Origin: Acridotheres tristis
Lineage: Eukaryota; Chordata; Aves; Passeriformes; Sturnidae
Direction: 5' to 3'
DNA length: 64,000 bases
Assembly: GCA_037013685.1 (NCBI GenBank)
Contig: CM072888.1
Coordinates: 9,343,034-9,407,033, forward strand
Shown: positions 14,365 to 26,975 of the stretch, one piece after another
Layout: each line of letters opens with the position of its first letter
Position numbering within the stretch: the first letter of the stretch is position 1
Program-made: the position numbers and the translations under genes
The notes under the pieces: generated by a model
Database searches by the model: none
The model's input: only the letters and a program-made list of their open reading frames with translations
Told to the model about the DNA's origin: nothing

Positions 14365-14425
14365 ATCACAGAATGGCGTGGCTTGGAAGGGACCTCAAAG
14401 ATCATCTCATTCCAGCTCCCCTCAC
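14365..14425 (-). mobile_element. CR1 LINE 3'-end fragment
   Basis: Reads 'tcacagaatgg', 'ggcttggaagggacctcaaag', 'atcatctcattccagctcccct', the reverse complement of a CR1 3' end. It is truncated soon after this box; beyond 14425 the match is lost. Confidence 0.85.
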
Positions 14426-17400
14426 TTGGCACAGGAAAGCTCTGGCAGAGTATAAAACTCTGAACTGTCCCTTCATTTAAAAGCACCTGAGATCAAAGGC
14501 CAGCCTTCTCCAAAACACAGCAGCAATCAGTTCATCAGTTTGGCAAGATATTGTAGCTGATATAAGTCTGCTCAGTGATTATGACTTCAAAGGACGCAGC
14601 CGTTTTGACACCACAAAGATCACACCCACACTTCCTCATAAACTGGTGACTCTCAGATCTCCCAGACATCGTGTGGTAACAATTAAAAAACATTTTCTGA
14701 CTGGAGAACAGTAGAATACTTTTGCCATTAAAAGAAGACTCCAGCACAGTTTGGCTTCTTTAACACCCACCACTTCACATTTCAATACGCCAGGGTATTT
14801 CTTTAAAGAAAAAAAAAATAAAAAAAATATTTCCTTAACCTTTAAAGTTGATAATTAGTTCACTTCATACCTTTCACATGGTAGGGTGAATAATTTACAT
14901 TTAAAAATATTTTTTATGTCTGTTCCTTTGTCCTACTCAAACATGCATACCCCATGTCGTTTACAGTAATGTCTGACTCTGGCTGCTTGGGAATGCATTT
15001 TAAATTGTCACATCAGCAAACACCTTCACTAAACAGAGGGGGAGTCTAAGTATAACTGTGCTTGCAAAAAATTAAATAAATCAAAAGCCCAGTCAGCTGG
15101 TTGCAGAGTAATCTGCCAACGTATTTAAAAACATGCAATTAAAAAAAATTTACTTGATCAAATTTCAACAGGGAAACCAAAAAAGAAAAGAAAACACTTA
15201 TTTTCTGGAAGCTGTAGTTAGGCCTGTAGTTGAGTGATTGAAAAAGGCTCACAAAATTACTCAGTCTTGAATTGCTACACATGTGACCTGGCTTTGGTGG
15301 TAGTGGTTACAGGAATTTAACTTCAAAACCAAAATAAATAAAAAAAGAGCACAGAGCTGAACAGCAAATAAAGTGGGAAAGAAAGAGGCGGATCTCATTT
15401 AGCTTGAAACTATTATTTTTAGTTGTCAGCTGCTTGAGGTGAGTCAAAGGAACTTTCCCCCTTTTGAATGAAACTTTCAAACCTCTTTTACAATTTTTGA
15501 CTGGGTCGGAAGAGTCCTGTGATTTTTGTTTGTTTTTTTAATGGTTTTTTTTTTGTTTGGTTTGGTTTTGTTTTTTAAAAATTTATTTGCAAAATTTCCG
15601 AATTGCTGACAAGTATCCCGTAGTACAGTCCCGGGGGGAAGGCAGAAGGGAAGGGTTTGGTGTATGAGCACAAAGCGAGAACAGCTCTTAGAGCAAACCA
15701 GATTATCATGGCAGCACTGGGTCACTTGCCATGCCGATAGATGCAATGTAAGCACTCCAAGTCACAAAGCAAAGGGCTTTCCCACCTGTGTGAGCATCCC
15801 CAGATTTCCCCTCCCAGTTCCCAGCATTTCAGACTCCGTTAAGCTGCCTCTGCCCAGAAGGGACTGGGTGCGGCTCCCTCCTGAGTTTATTCATGCCATT
15901 TCCGAATATAGCCAGAGGGGACATGAGAGTGACACGAGATGTACTTTCCACTCCTTTCCTTCTCTGCTAGCACTGGAAAATGGACTGCAAAACATAATAA
16001 GTATTTTCTGTCTATAATTTCCATGTTGTTATGCTTTGCAGGAACTGGATGAGCTGCTTACGCAGAGCTCCTTGCCAGTTTCTGGACAAAAACCAGTGCT
16101 CTGCTCTTTCCTTTCTGCTATTTAAATTTTTTTTACTTATTTTTTAATGACTCTGTCATTTCTTTTACTGCCTTTTGCATTTCCTCCAAGTTCCTAATAC
16201 TTACAGAATTTTCTTGCAAGTCCTGGAATCCTAATTTAAACTGAAGCCTTCATTTAAATTTAAACATGCATCTCTGTTACTCATCACTTCAGTTCCCAAT
16301 TGCCTCCAGCTAAACAAACACATACAGAGAACACAAAATTACCTTCACTCTGACATACCATGAGGATCCTACATTCTTCCTAATGTTGCTCCTGTCTCCT
16401 AACAAGGTCTTCTGATCCATGGTTACTAAGGCTCTTAGCTGTGATCCTGCTCCATGATGCTGATCCTCTGCTGTTCTCTGCGCTCTACTTGGTCAAAATG
16501 GTCCTGGGGACGTCTCTTGGACAGCCAGCTGCTGATACTCCAATATTCTATTAATCATGCTCCAGATCAAGGAACATACTTGTTTAAAAATAAATTCAGA
16601 TGTGGAAGCAAGATGAAGATGTGGATTTTTCCATTTGTAATATTTTTTGAGATCAGATTTCACGTTCGGTAAACCAGGTACCATTTTCCTTGTTAAAGAT
16701 GTCCTTGAATTTGACCTAAGATACATCCCCCTCATTGCCTCTCAACCTTTGTTTTTCCTATTTTAGATGGGAGACAAGACGTTTGAGGGGTTTGGGTTAG
16801 GGAACTACATAGCTTTTTATAAACTGCATTTGATTAAAGAGAAAAGGAGGAAGCTACAACCCAGGTATGTGAAGAGTTACATTAAGCATATGCTCATTGT
16901 TAAAAATTATTAAGCACTTTCAATATCCATCAGGAAAAAAAATATTCTGTCATCAAACCAGCCAAGACAGAGTCTTATAGCACTAAACTCTCACAGTTAT
17001 CAATGTGTGGTTTTCTTTAAGCTATAGCAGACTCTGCCCTATTTCACAAAATACTTTTTCTTTTAAAAGGAGATATTTGTCCACCCTGGAGTTTAAAGTG
17101 CTGGGATATACTGCATTTGGCAAGCTCTTTCTGATAAATACCACTCCAAAAATATCAAATTACTTCATTAAAAACACAAGTTTGAGTGAAAATTGTGCTT
17201 TTCCCAAAAAGCTGTAAGACATAATATGCTGCAGTTTCCACTAGCAGTGATACTGCTTAGCCTAAACTGTCTTAAATTTTGTTGTGTCTATGCCATTAAT
17301 ATGGCAGAACTACTTAATCTCCTAGACAACTCTGTTGAAAGTGCTTCCCACCCTGTTTCAAGTATGGTTTGGAGTAGAAAGTAACCTGCTGACACATGAA

Positions 17401-17593
17401 TGGTTTCCAGTTATGTGAACTTCCCTATGTCTGTATCAGCTCTTACCTGTAAAAACTGGAATTGCTTCTTTAAAATCTCTCTAGAAATACGGGAATTTAA
17501 TTATTTTTTTGTTAAATGAATGATTTTAGAAATATTCTTATTTTATCTCCAGCTGGGATGTTATTTTCCTATCTGCCACTTGAAGTGATTGAA

Positions 17594-17648
17594 CTATACA
17601 TACATACATACATATATATATAAAAATATATATATACACACATACACA
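17594..17648. repeat. (TACA)n / (TA)n / (CA)n compound microsatellite
   Basis: TACATACATACA grades into TATATATATA, then TATACACACATACACACC. Confidence 0.93.
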
Positions 17649-18214
17649 CCTTTCTCAAAAGGAAAGAAAGAAATCTGCATATCTTCTGGTGCTAGCATCA
17701 TCATAAACAATGAACCCATTGTATTTTCTGATGTAATTGGCTGTAGCTCTCTGCAAAACAGTTTTTGTCAGGGGCTGATTTTGTACTGTTTTCACTCAGA
17801 GTAACACACTTCTGTATACACTCATGTTTAAACAACCAGTGTATTCCCTCATTGAATTTCTCAAAGTAAGCACATTTGGAAAAAAATCCTTTTTGTAAAG
17901 CTACTGAGTAACTCAGTATTGATGTTCACTTTATGAAAACCACTTTAAACATTTTTGTATTCAGTCATAATTTGTTTGTCCTGCAGCCAATTCAATTTGC
18001 CTGGAACATAAGTTCTTCTGATTTTATTTTTAGTATTTAACATACTCTGCATCAATCTTCTTAAAACACCACAAAAACAAACAAATATCCCCAGTTCTAT
18101 GCCAGCAAAACACATCAAAAATAATTTAGAGAGAACAGTCCTCTTACCTAAATGGATTGAACATAAGTATTTTCTTGAATTTCATGTGTTATAAAATAAA
18201 TTTGAGTCCTAGTG

Positions 18215-18230
18215 ATATATATATATATAT
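18215..18230. repeat. Short (AT)n tract
   Basis: About eight AT dinucleotides within AT-rich sequence. A similar short tract lies at 2073-2089. Confidence 0.8.
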
Positions 18231-21200
18231 TCTAGATTATTTGCCCAGTGGATTAAACAACCATAAATATTGAGTGATTCAACCTCGCAGCACTCCAGTG
18301 CTGGCTAGGAGTGACTTGCATGTTAACTGATCCTGGAGCTTCAGGACAGCCCAGAAAATTGTGCCTAAGTAAGCTTGCTAAAATAACCTAATAAATGCAA
18401 TTTTTCTACATACTTAAATTACTGAGACTTTCCCAAAGTGGCTAAAACTCCTTGTGGGTCACAGATGAATTTACTAAAGCTCTGGAGAGAAACACTGGGA
18501 GGTGCATGGAGCCCTGCCAGAGGGCCATGACCAGACCACTATCCTCAAGTAGGTTGGAATAAGACTGGAAAAACAATTATAACTGTGCTGTAACTGGAAT
18601 ATCTCTCTCATCGACAATCTCTGCTGAAACAAGTATTTTGAAGTCTGAGGTAAAACAGAAAGGAGAGTAATGCTGTCTCCAAACTCCCTCACACTTACAA
18701 ATACTTGGAGAAATACTTCTGTCTGTTCTTTATTTCTACTTTTCGGTATCATTCCTTCAAATTATGCTTCATGGGGAGATATCACTGAACTGTGTAATGC
18801 TACTAAACGTATTACTTCTTAAAAAAACAATAGCAGCAATCTATCATATCTTAGCTAATTTCATTGGTCTTGTACAATGAGTCCCAGGCTAAACATTTAA
18901 CTCAATTGCCCAAAAACTCTCTTTCAAACATGTAATGTATATAAGTAACTCTTCTGTGAATTGTCTGGGAACACACTGCAAAACAACTCTCAAGACAAAA
19001 ACTAGAGCTGAAATATTTTCCCATGCACCCTCTAGCCGGGTGACATTCCTCCTTCGTGTTCAGGATTTACCCCCAGCACAACCAAACAGACACTATCTTT
19101 TGTACCCATGTTTGTTTGTGCTTCCCCTCCTGTTGATATTTACAAGAGCCATTTCTTCTACCCTTGTAGCACCATCCTAATTTTCGCAGCAGTTTCTGTG
19201 TGTTCAGCTTCCAAGAGGAATGGAAAGAGCACAAGCTGTCTCCAAATTGAAGGAATCAATTTTCATTTCTAAAATCAGATGGGCTTTCATTTATTTCCTA
19301 CTGACTCCACAGAGGGATAATAACAGTGTTGCTGCTTTCAGTGAAAAAGACCATTATTGAGGACAATGCACTCAGTCAAAAAAGATGCCAGATCTCACCC
19401 TTCACTCCCCAGTTTACAAGCTGGGCTTTTTCCAGAATTTGTTTTCTACCTGGCCAGCTCAGTAAGAGCCCCAGGGTATAAGGGGGATGTGAATATTTTT
19501 GGACATCAGTACAACAAGCAGAGAGGAAATGAGAGAGCGAGCACAAGCCTCCAGCGGCAGCTCCTTCCCAGCCAGCTGCTCCTGTCCCACCAGCCCAAAG
19601 CATCACCATATGTTTGGCTGCCACCCATGCGGCCAACAGCCCTTGGCTGGAGGCATCAAATCCATTTGGATTCCTCTTGCTAGTGCTGATGGACACCCAG
19701 CCTCTCCAGGCCCCAGCCAAGCTATAAACAGGCTGTGCTGGCACCACTGGGCTCATTGAATCAGCTCTGCAGTGACAGAATCTACCCTGCTCTCATCAGC
19801 CTCAGACAAATCGTACCCTGGAGGTGACAGACCCCAGGAAAGATTGACCAGCCTCCATTCCCAACTCCAGCACAGCACCTGGCTTCAGAGGATTGAGCCA
19901 GAAAACCATGTTCCATGTCCAAACAGGCTCAGAACCTTCAGTGAGGTACTTAAACTGTGGAGCTGTTGGCCAGGTCTTCTCCCTGCTCTTCTTTTTCCTT
20001 GGAAATCTGGGATAACAAGCAGAATAGGAAGTGAAGAAGACTATTTTTTTGGATCAATCAGTTTTAAAATAAGTTGTTTGAAAAACAACTGTGCCTTTTG
20101 GGAGGTTCTCATAGACTCTCAGGGAAATGGTGTCTATTCTAATTCGACTAAATGCTAATTAAAGTTGGTACTGATGATATGGTTTGCCATTCTACTGCAG
20201 CTTCATTTTCAATTATGCACTACCACTAAAACCATATTCTTAACACCAGTCTTTCTGAACTTTTTAGTCATTTTTTTATTCACGGAAATTATACCAAAGG
20301 TGGGTCGTAAGTAGATGAAATAACCACACTCAAAATCCTACACATTTTTTTTGCCATAATGTCTAACCTGTAGTCTTTTAATAAAGCAGAGACTTATGAA
20401 AATTTCTCTTTCAGTATCTATGTTTCAATCTAAAAAAACCCCTATATCTACTTGAAAAACTGTAGGGTGTTCCACATACAGATTCTTATTTTATATTTGA
20501 ATTTATATACTTCTCAGAAATTATGCCATGAAGAACTCCATAGCATTCTTGAATGACCTTTTTTTCTGATTTTCAACTGAGTAAAGTTTCCATGGATACC
20601 AGTGGTTATCCTTCATATTTAAACTCATAAAGTTTCATTCTAGTTTAATTGTGAAATAATCCTGTTGGCTCTTTGCTGACACATTATATTACATGCTTTC
20701 TTTTGTCTAAATCTTGCACTTTAAGACTGCAGTTAATAACACGTGCACACCTTTTCCAGAAAGCAGTTTCACTGCGAAATGAAGGTATGAGGTAATTTAA
20801 TGTATGCAAAACCGCAGAACTACACAAACTAGAAACTGTCTCTCTGCACAGTTAACTTGAATTGCTGCTATTCTCTGAGAGTGTTTTGTTGTAGACTTTT
20901 GTAAAGAATGTTGAAGAAATCTGTGTTGAGTAATACAGGGCATCAGAATGTGCTGCTTCCCAGTCCCTTTGCCCACTGTTGCTATTTATTTTTCACCACA
21001 AAATCATTCAGTGTTTTAGTGAGATGAAGGTTATTGGCATCTAAACTATAGACAGAATGAACAACAAAAAAAAGAAGGAAATATTTGAATGAAATACAGT
21101 AGCATCTATAGTACTCACATGCTTTCTGTGCAGTACATGGGAAGAACTTTGTGTTTGACAATGGATGTCAAACCTGAACAAACCACTAAGAAAAGCAGAT

Positions 21201-22212
21201 TATTGCAGTATGGATTAAATCTCCAATCTATGGGGAAAGATCACCCTCCACAACCATCTCTGAGAGGGCTGCATACTGGACTTGGATTAAATGCAAACGT
21301 TTAAAAAATATTTTAAGCTAGAATTTTATTTTACTTAACTAAAACCCCACCATTATCTCTGCTATCTTCAGGACAAGAGCGTAGGACAATTCTTACAAAA
21401 TGCAAGTATATGAAAATGCAGCATATACTTTTGTGTTTATCTGAGTTATGAGACAGCCCAGCTTCAAATCCCTTTGTCTTCACAGGAAGCTTCAAATTCT
21501 TGGTAAAATTTCAATCTCTTCTAGCCACTACCCTACCACACAATTTCAAATTTTCCCATTGAAGCTGCTGCCTTTATTTAATGTTTAAAACTTATTTTTA
21601 GCAACAGAGATCCAAAAACAAAACAAATGAGAGCTGAGGAGTGACTGGCTGGAAGGGTAAACAATTGCTTTCCAATGCCTGGCAGAGCACACATCCCTCC
21701 TTTTCCTTTTCCTATATTTCCTCTGGAGTCCAGCCTTGCATGTGTGTTCAGGAGCAAACCTCCATAGCACAGAGCTGGGCAAGAGATTGCAAAGTCATGC
21801 AATGAAACTGGATGCCTGGTGAAGCTTTAAATACTTCCTGTGAGCCATAAAAGAGTTTGCAAAGTCATTTCTCACTGTGTTTCCCACACTGATCCTTGGG
21901 CAAAAGGTTGGAGAATGTGTGCACTGGTCAGATTTCAGATTCAATTATTACCCAGTTTTTCCAGGGTCTCCACTGAGTTTTAATTAAACAAAGCATTATT
22001 TACCAATTCTGCTGTAAATAGTTTTTACAGTATGGTTTAAACTGTTCCTTTGTGTCTCTTCAGAGAGGCTTTTTTCAGTAGCAGGTTACTTGATCTCAGA
22101 ATATTATTTTTTACAAGTGCTCAGTCATTTATGATTTACAGCTCTAAGGATGCAAAATACAGCAGGGTTGTTAATTATGAATAATTTTATTGATTGAACT
22201 AATTATAATATC

Positions 22213-22261
<49 letters not shown>
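22213..22261. repeat. (AAT)n microsatellite
   Basis: About 16 uninterrupted AAT/ATA triplets, flanked by AT-rich sequence. Confidence 0.98.
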
Positions 22262-22944
22262 GTACAACAAACTGCATTGCAGAAAATGTGGCAAGTTTCA
22301 CGTGCAGGCAGAGTTTGACCCTGGGATACAGAAAGGAGATAAATTGTGCCTGAAAATATAACAGCCTGATTTATGGAAGAAAACACATATATACCATAGT
22401 CTCCTAGGTCAGATGCTTTATTAACCTAATGCTAAAAATGGAGGCTTCCAAGTCTTCTAATCTTGGGAAACTGAAATCCTCTGCAGGTTGCAGAGAAAGA
22501 AATTAAACTTCTTGGCATTTTTTATGAATTCAAATATTGCATTTTAAAAGGCAAGGAAACTATAAGGATTAAATATTTTGTGGTGGATTTGTTTGATTTC
22601 TATTGCTGTTCTTAGATGCTTCAACTATAAACGCAGCCAGGATAAAGAACACAGCAAAGACATTATTGACAGCCACATCCTCTCCATGTGTTTATCCTAA
22701 TGGGCACTTAATAGCAAAGTGTGATGCAGCAGTGGAATTAAGGAATGCTTAAACACAACTTAAATAAGTGGTCAAAAAATTCTGATCGTTATTTCAGTGC
22801 ATTGTTTAATGTAACCATTTCAGAAGTGAATATTAAAAAAACTTACATAAGCATGGAGAAAAGGAGCTGCTGAGCATCCATTAATAAACTTTGTACTTGC
22901 TCAAAAGTCTCAGTATTTCCATGTACAGAAGGAATGCCAGAACC

Positions 22945-23075
22945 ACTAGCCCATGGAATTGTTTGGGTTTGACCTTAAAGTTCCAATCCCTTGCCATGGT
23001 CAAGGACACCTTCCCCTGGACCACTCAACCCAAAGCCCCACTCAGCCAAGCCTTGAACACTTACAGGGATGATCA
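22945..23075 (-). mobile_element. CR1 LINE 3'-end fragment, best preserved copy
   Basis: An extended match to reverse-complement CR1: 'gaattgtttgggtttgacct', 'taaagttccaatcccttgcc', 'atggtcaaggacaccttccc', 'ctcaacccaaagccccactc', 'agccaagccttgaacactta', 'caggga'. It is non-coding because of truncation. The 84-codon open frame across it is not a gene. Confidence 0.92.
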
Positions 23076-26000
23076 GTATTTTGGTAATTACCATTTGCTG
23101 ATTTTCACAACTTTTTCTGTCATTATACCACCAAGAATGATAAAACTAGTAAGCATTTAGAGAAGTACTAGGAATTTGTGTTCTGGCCAGGATAATCATC
23201 CTCATATTTGGTGCTTAAACCACACCAGCAACCTCTAACACTCTATTAGTTGTCAAAATGCAGCAAATCCAGATTTATTATATATTTTGTTTAATCTGCA
23301 TACTATCAGTTTCCCCTGTTCTTTATACAGAAGAGATTTGGTGCTAGGGTTTTTATATCTGTGTACATGCACTTATATAAATATTATATAATTTCTCTCA
23401 TTTATAAAGGAAGCCTTAGAAAAAGAGGAACTCAAAACCCAACAGGATTAAGACATATTTTTCTCTCATTTACTGCTGTCTACAGATCTTTTAATAAGCT
23501 TCCTATCAATAATAAATACAACTCAAACTCCAATGCATTTCAGATATAATCTAAGTAAACTTTCTTGCTCCTGGAGACTGGTCTTTTTATATGATAAGAT
23601 TCTTGCAGCAATGCATGTACCAAACACTCTTACTGTATGTTGGTACAGAAATCCCCTCTAGGAAAACCTTATGTGTTTTGTGATATTTGGATGCCTAGTG
23701 CTACCAGAGAAATTCACTGCAATCTACTTTTTCTAGAAAGTCCTCTCTGCAAACAATGGCTCTTTAAATCATTGAGACTAGCCATGTGACATAGGCCAGC
23801 AGGCATAAACTGATTTAAGGGTTTTAAATTTAAAACAGGTTGGTAATCCCTAGTGGATGATATGACTGTGAAAATGAAGCTTATCAGGCTGCCCTGCAAG
23901 CTTGTAGTCAGAAAGCAGTCTGAGCCTGAATGTCTAATATTTCCTCTTCCAGAAATAAGGAGAAACAGCTTTCTGCATTTATTTATGGAGGAATCTACAC
24001 CACTTGGAGGGAAGTTTCATATTCTGCTGCTGATTTTGTAATAGACAGCAATGTTTTATCCAGGTCAAAAATAATCTACCAGTTTAATAACTATTTTCAA
24101 ACTACCACCTTGTACCTTTTTAACATAACCACCAGTCCCCCTGGATACCTCACACACTCTGTGTGCCCAGGCTGGAATCAAATAACCAGGCAGGCATGAG
24201 TTTTGTCTTCAGAATTGCTTTGCTGATCCTCCCACTTCTGTGAAAAGTCAGCAGTGGGGAGGTTTAGCTATGCAAGTCAGCCCTTTCCAAGCTGTACAGG
24301 CACCCAAAAAAGAAAGGCATTGCATGTAGGGGAACTCAAGAATCCAGTGGAGCTTACAATTACATTGTAATTACAATTACACATCAAAAAGTTAGGGCAA
24401 GAGAGGATTTAAGGGATGTGCTAGCTACATCCAACTAAAGAAATAGAAACTGAGAAATTCAGTCATGGGCAGGGTTATTGGGATACAATACACTCTGTAA
24501 ACATGTCTATGGGCCGTGCAGGATTAGTATGTGGGTCAGATTTTAAGAGAAATGGAGTGAGAGAGCCGAGAGGAATTAACACGAGATAAGGGTGAGGGAA
24601 TTTGGAGAACAGGGCTAAAACCAGACACTGAAGAAGAGGGAAACTGCAGGGGGAGGGTTGAGATGAGACAGAAACAACCCAGCTAAGGAGGAGGAGGAAG
24701 TTATGCCTCTGTGAACTTTGACTGTTCCAGCATCCTGGCTTCAGAGCCAGCCTGATGTTGCTGTTCTAAAGCAGCGAGACCAGGAGCTGAGAGCAGTGCC
24801 CACCCTGACAAAGTGCAGCCCTACAGAACCGGGACACTGCAGGTTTAGTCAGGTGTGGCAAAGGGCTCCATGCCAAGGTGACAAACCAGGATGAGGATCC
24901 AGGGACTCCTGTCAGCAGCAGCTGGATACGGGTTGGAGACACAGCTATAAAGTCAGACTCAGGTTGTCCCTGAGAGCCAAAAAGAACAAACACTCATAGA
25001 ACAGCTGCCTGTCCAGTCTGGAGTCAGGTGGAGTGGGAGAATGGGACCAAGGTGAGGCTTGTGGGGCCAATAATACCTACTAGTAGCAAAAACCAGGGAA
25101 GAGGTGTCAAATATTTAATGAGGTGTTACAACTTGTCCATAACAGATGGCAGCTCAATGAGACTCCAAGTCCTGTTGGCATTCAAAGGTGCTGTAACAAA
25201 CCTCCCAATGTGAGGTCCTGGTATTTCTAACCAGTAAAGCATAGCATGAGCTCCTGATGTGTAAACAAGTTGAGAATCTCTCCATTGTTCAGGTGTCAAC
25301 AAATGCCTACACATCTTCAAATGTCCCATCTACAGCACTGTGACACCAATAAGGACATTAAAGTTTCCTTGCACACAAAATAACCCAAATGAAGCTTATG
25401 CATGCAACAAAATTCTTGCTTTTTTTTGGGTAACATTAAGCAGGAATTTTTGTAGCTAGCATAAAAAAATAAACATATATATATATGTATATGTATAACA
25501 AGGGTGATTCTCCAGAAAAGATATATCAGTTTTATGCCCAGGTTGACTTGGATTATTCCAACAGTTTTTCAAAGTTCTGGCAAAAAAAATATATGTGCTG
25601 TAAAATATGCATCTGCATAAATGCCAAAAATACAGGTTTTTATGGTCATCTCTTAAAACTCCTGAAACGAGCACTGGGGGTTCAAAACCCACCCATGTTT
25701 CTCAACTGTAAAATCCATTTGTTTACTACAACAAAGATCTCCTTGTGTATGACAGGCTAACAGGAAAAAAAAAAAAAAGAATTGAAAAAAGGAGCTAAAA
25801 GGACAACAATGACTTTTATCTGAGCAATATTAGTTACATCACCCCCAATATAGCAATGGCACCATAATATAAATGATTTTTCACCGAGTTTCAGGACAGA
25901 GAGAAGCCCCACCATCCCCATGGAAGGATGGGATGCAGCCAAAGACAATGTACATGCAGGCTTGCTCTTTTCTAGGAAGTTCAAACATTTCTGTACTACT

Positions 26001-26454
26001 TTGTAAATAAAAGACAAGCACACTTATAACAGAGAATATAGCTGATATAAAAATGTAGCTGCTGTGCAGAGGAAAAATATAGCTGTTTTTCTGGAAGATG
26101 CAACATTCCTTTTATTTTGGTGTCATTTACAAAGATAAAGCAGTTCATTGCAATTTTTGTATTTACATAAATTCAGAATTCAGCTTGAGGTCAGCAAATC
26201 TGATTTTATTGCTGTCTTTCAAGTATACGCTGCTGACTTCAACTGACTTTGCAGTGTAACAGCAGCACAACAAATTTACATTTTTTTGCAGAGATCACAG
26301 TGGAAGACCTATCACTGAATTCCATGATTTGTTCACTGGGGAAAACACTTATGTGCCAAAGACAGGAAGACCTCAACCTGCAATAATCCATTAATTAAAT
26401 GAGAAAATGATTCTGTAGACCAAAAGCATCAAAACAAAAAAAGGACATTTTAGG
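23076..26454. other. Region 3' of PCDH18, nothing certain
   Basis: AT-rich, with a moderately GC-rich patch at about 24.5-25.1 kb. The part near 26.1-26.45 kb could belong to a longer PCDH18 3' UTR, because AATAAA hexamers occur there on the gene strand. A palindromic TAATTA-like cluster lies at about 24358-24381. Confidence 0.6.
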
Positions 26455-26474
26455 TTTTGTGGGAGTTACAATTC

Positions 26475-26480
26475 TTTATT
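26475..26480 (-). terminator. Candidate PCDH18 polyadenylation signal
   Basis: The plus-strand TTTATT reads AATAAA on the gene strand, about 500 nt after the stop codon. Downstream on the transcript strand lies a GT/T-rich stretch (about 26425-26445) of the kind bound by CstF. It is the best placed of several hexamers (others at 26906, 26729, 26205 and 26111). Only RNA data can show which is used. Confidence 0.45.
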
Positions 26481-26607
26481 ATAAGAATAAAACATTGCAA
26501 GAACGGTGTTGGATCATTTACTGAAACTAACATTTGCATAACTTTTGCAGTGCTTTGAATTTGTATTTGAAATATTTGAAAGAAATAATAAGGGAAAACA
26601 ATATCCC

Positions 26608-26628
26608 TTTTTTTTTTTTTTTTTTTTT
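26608..26628. repeat. Poly-T tract (21) in PCDH18 3' UTR region
   Basis: A T21 run, which is A21 on the transcript strand. It could prime oligo-dT internally and mimic a 3' end. Confidence 0.97.
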
Positions 26629-26975
26629 AAACATGCCTGTGTGGCAAGAATGATCTCAGTTTGACAAGGGTGGTACCATCTATATACATTTAGGAAAACA
26701 TGCTTGCTGTGGGTGTACAAAAATAAAATTTATTTGTTAAATTACACATAAATATAAGGTACAAATGTATTTTTAAAATACAGATAAAGATAATCACACT
26801 TGCATTGTGTACATATGAAAATACAGTATTTTAATATTCAACATACACAGACACATTTATGATAAATGCAACTAGTTGGCAATGCCAGTTCTCCTCAGTC
26901 TATTTTTTATTCCTTTTTTTTTTTTTTTCCCCTTCCAGTTTTCCATAAAAATGGAAAAATAGGTTTTTGAAACAA

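Larger units (their letters stand above)
14426..22212. other. Intergenic, nothing recognised
   Basis: Mostly AT-rich. A GC-richer patch at about 19.36-20.16 kb holds overlapping open frames on both strands (up to 128 codons) without known domains or a consistent splice structure. Microsatellites lie at 17594 and 18215. Confidence 0.65.
26455..26975 (-). other. PCDH18: Putative PCDH18 3' UTR (proximal part)
   Basis: AT-rich sequence follows the stop codon. On the minus strand it carries AATAAA hexamers at 26906-26911, 26729-26734 and 26475-26480, and a transcript-strand A21 tract at 26608-26628. The proximal end just after the stop is certain. The distal end is inferred from the hexamer at 26475-26480 and could lie further on, since more hexamers occur near 26205 and 26111. 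Confidence 0.55.
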
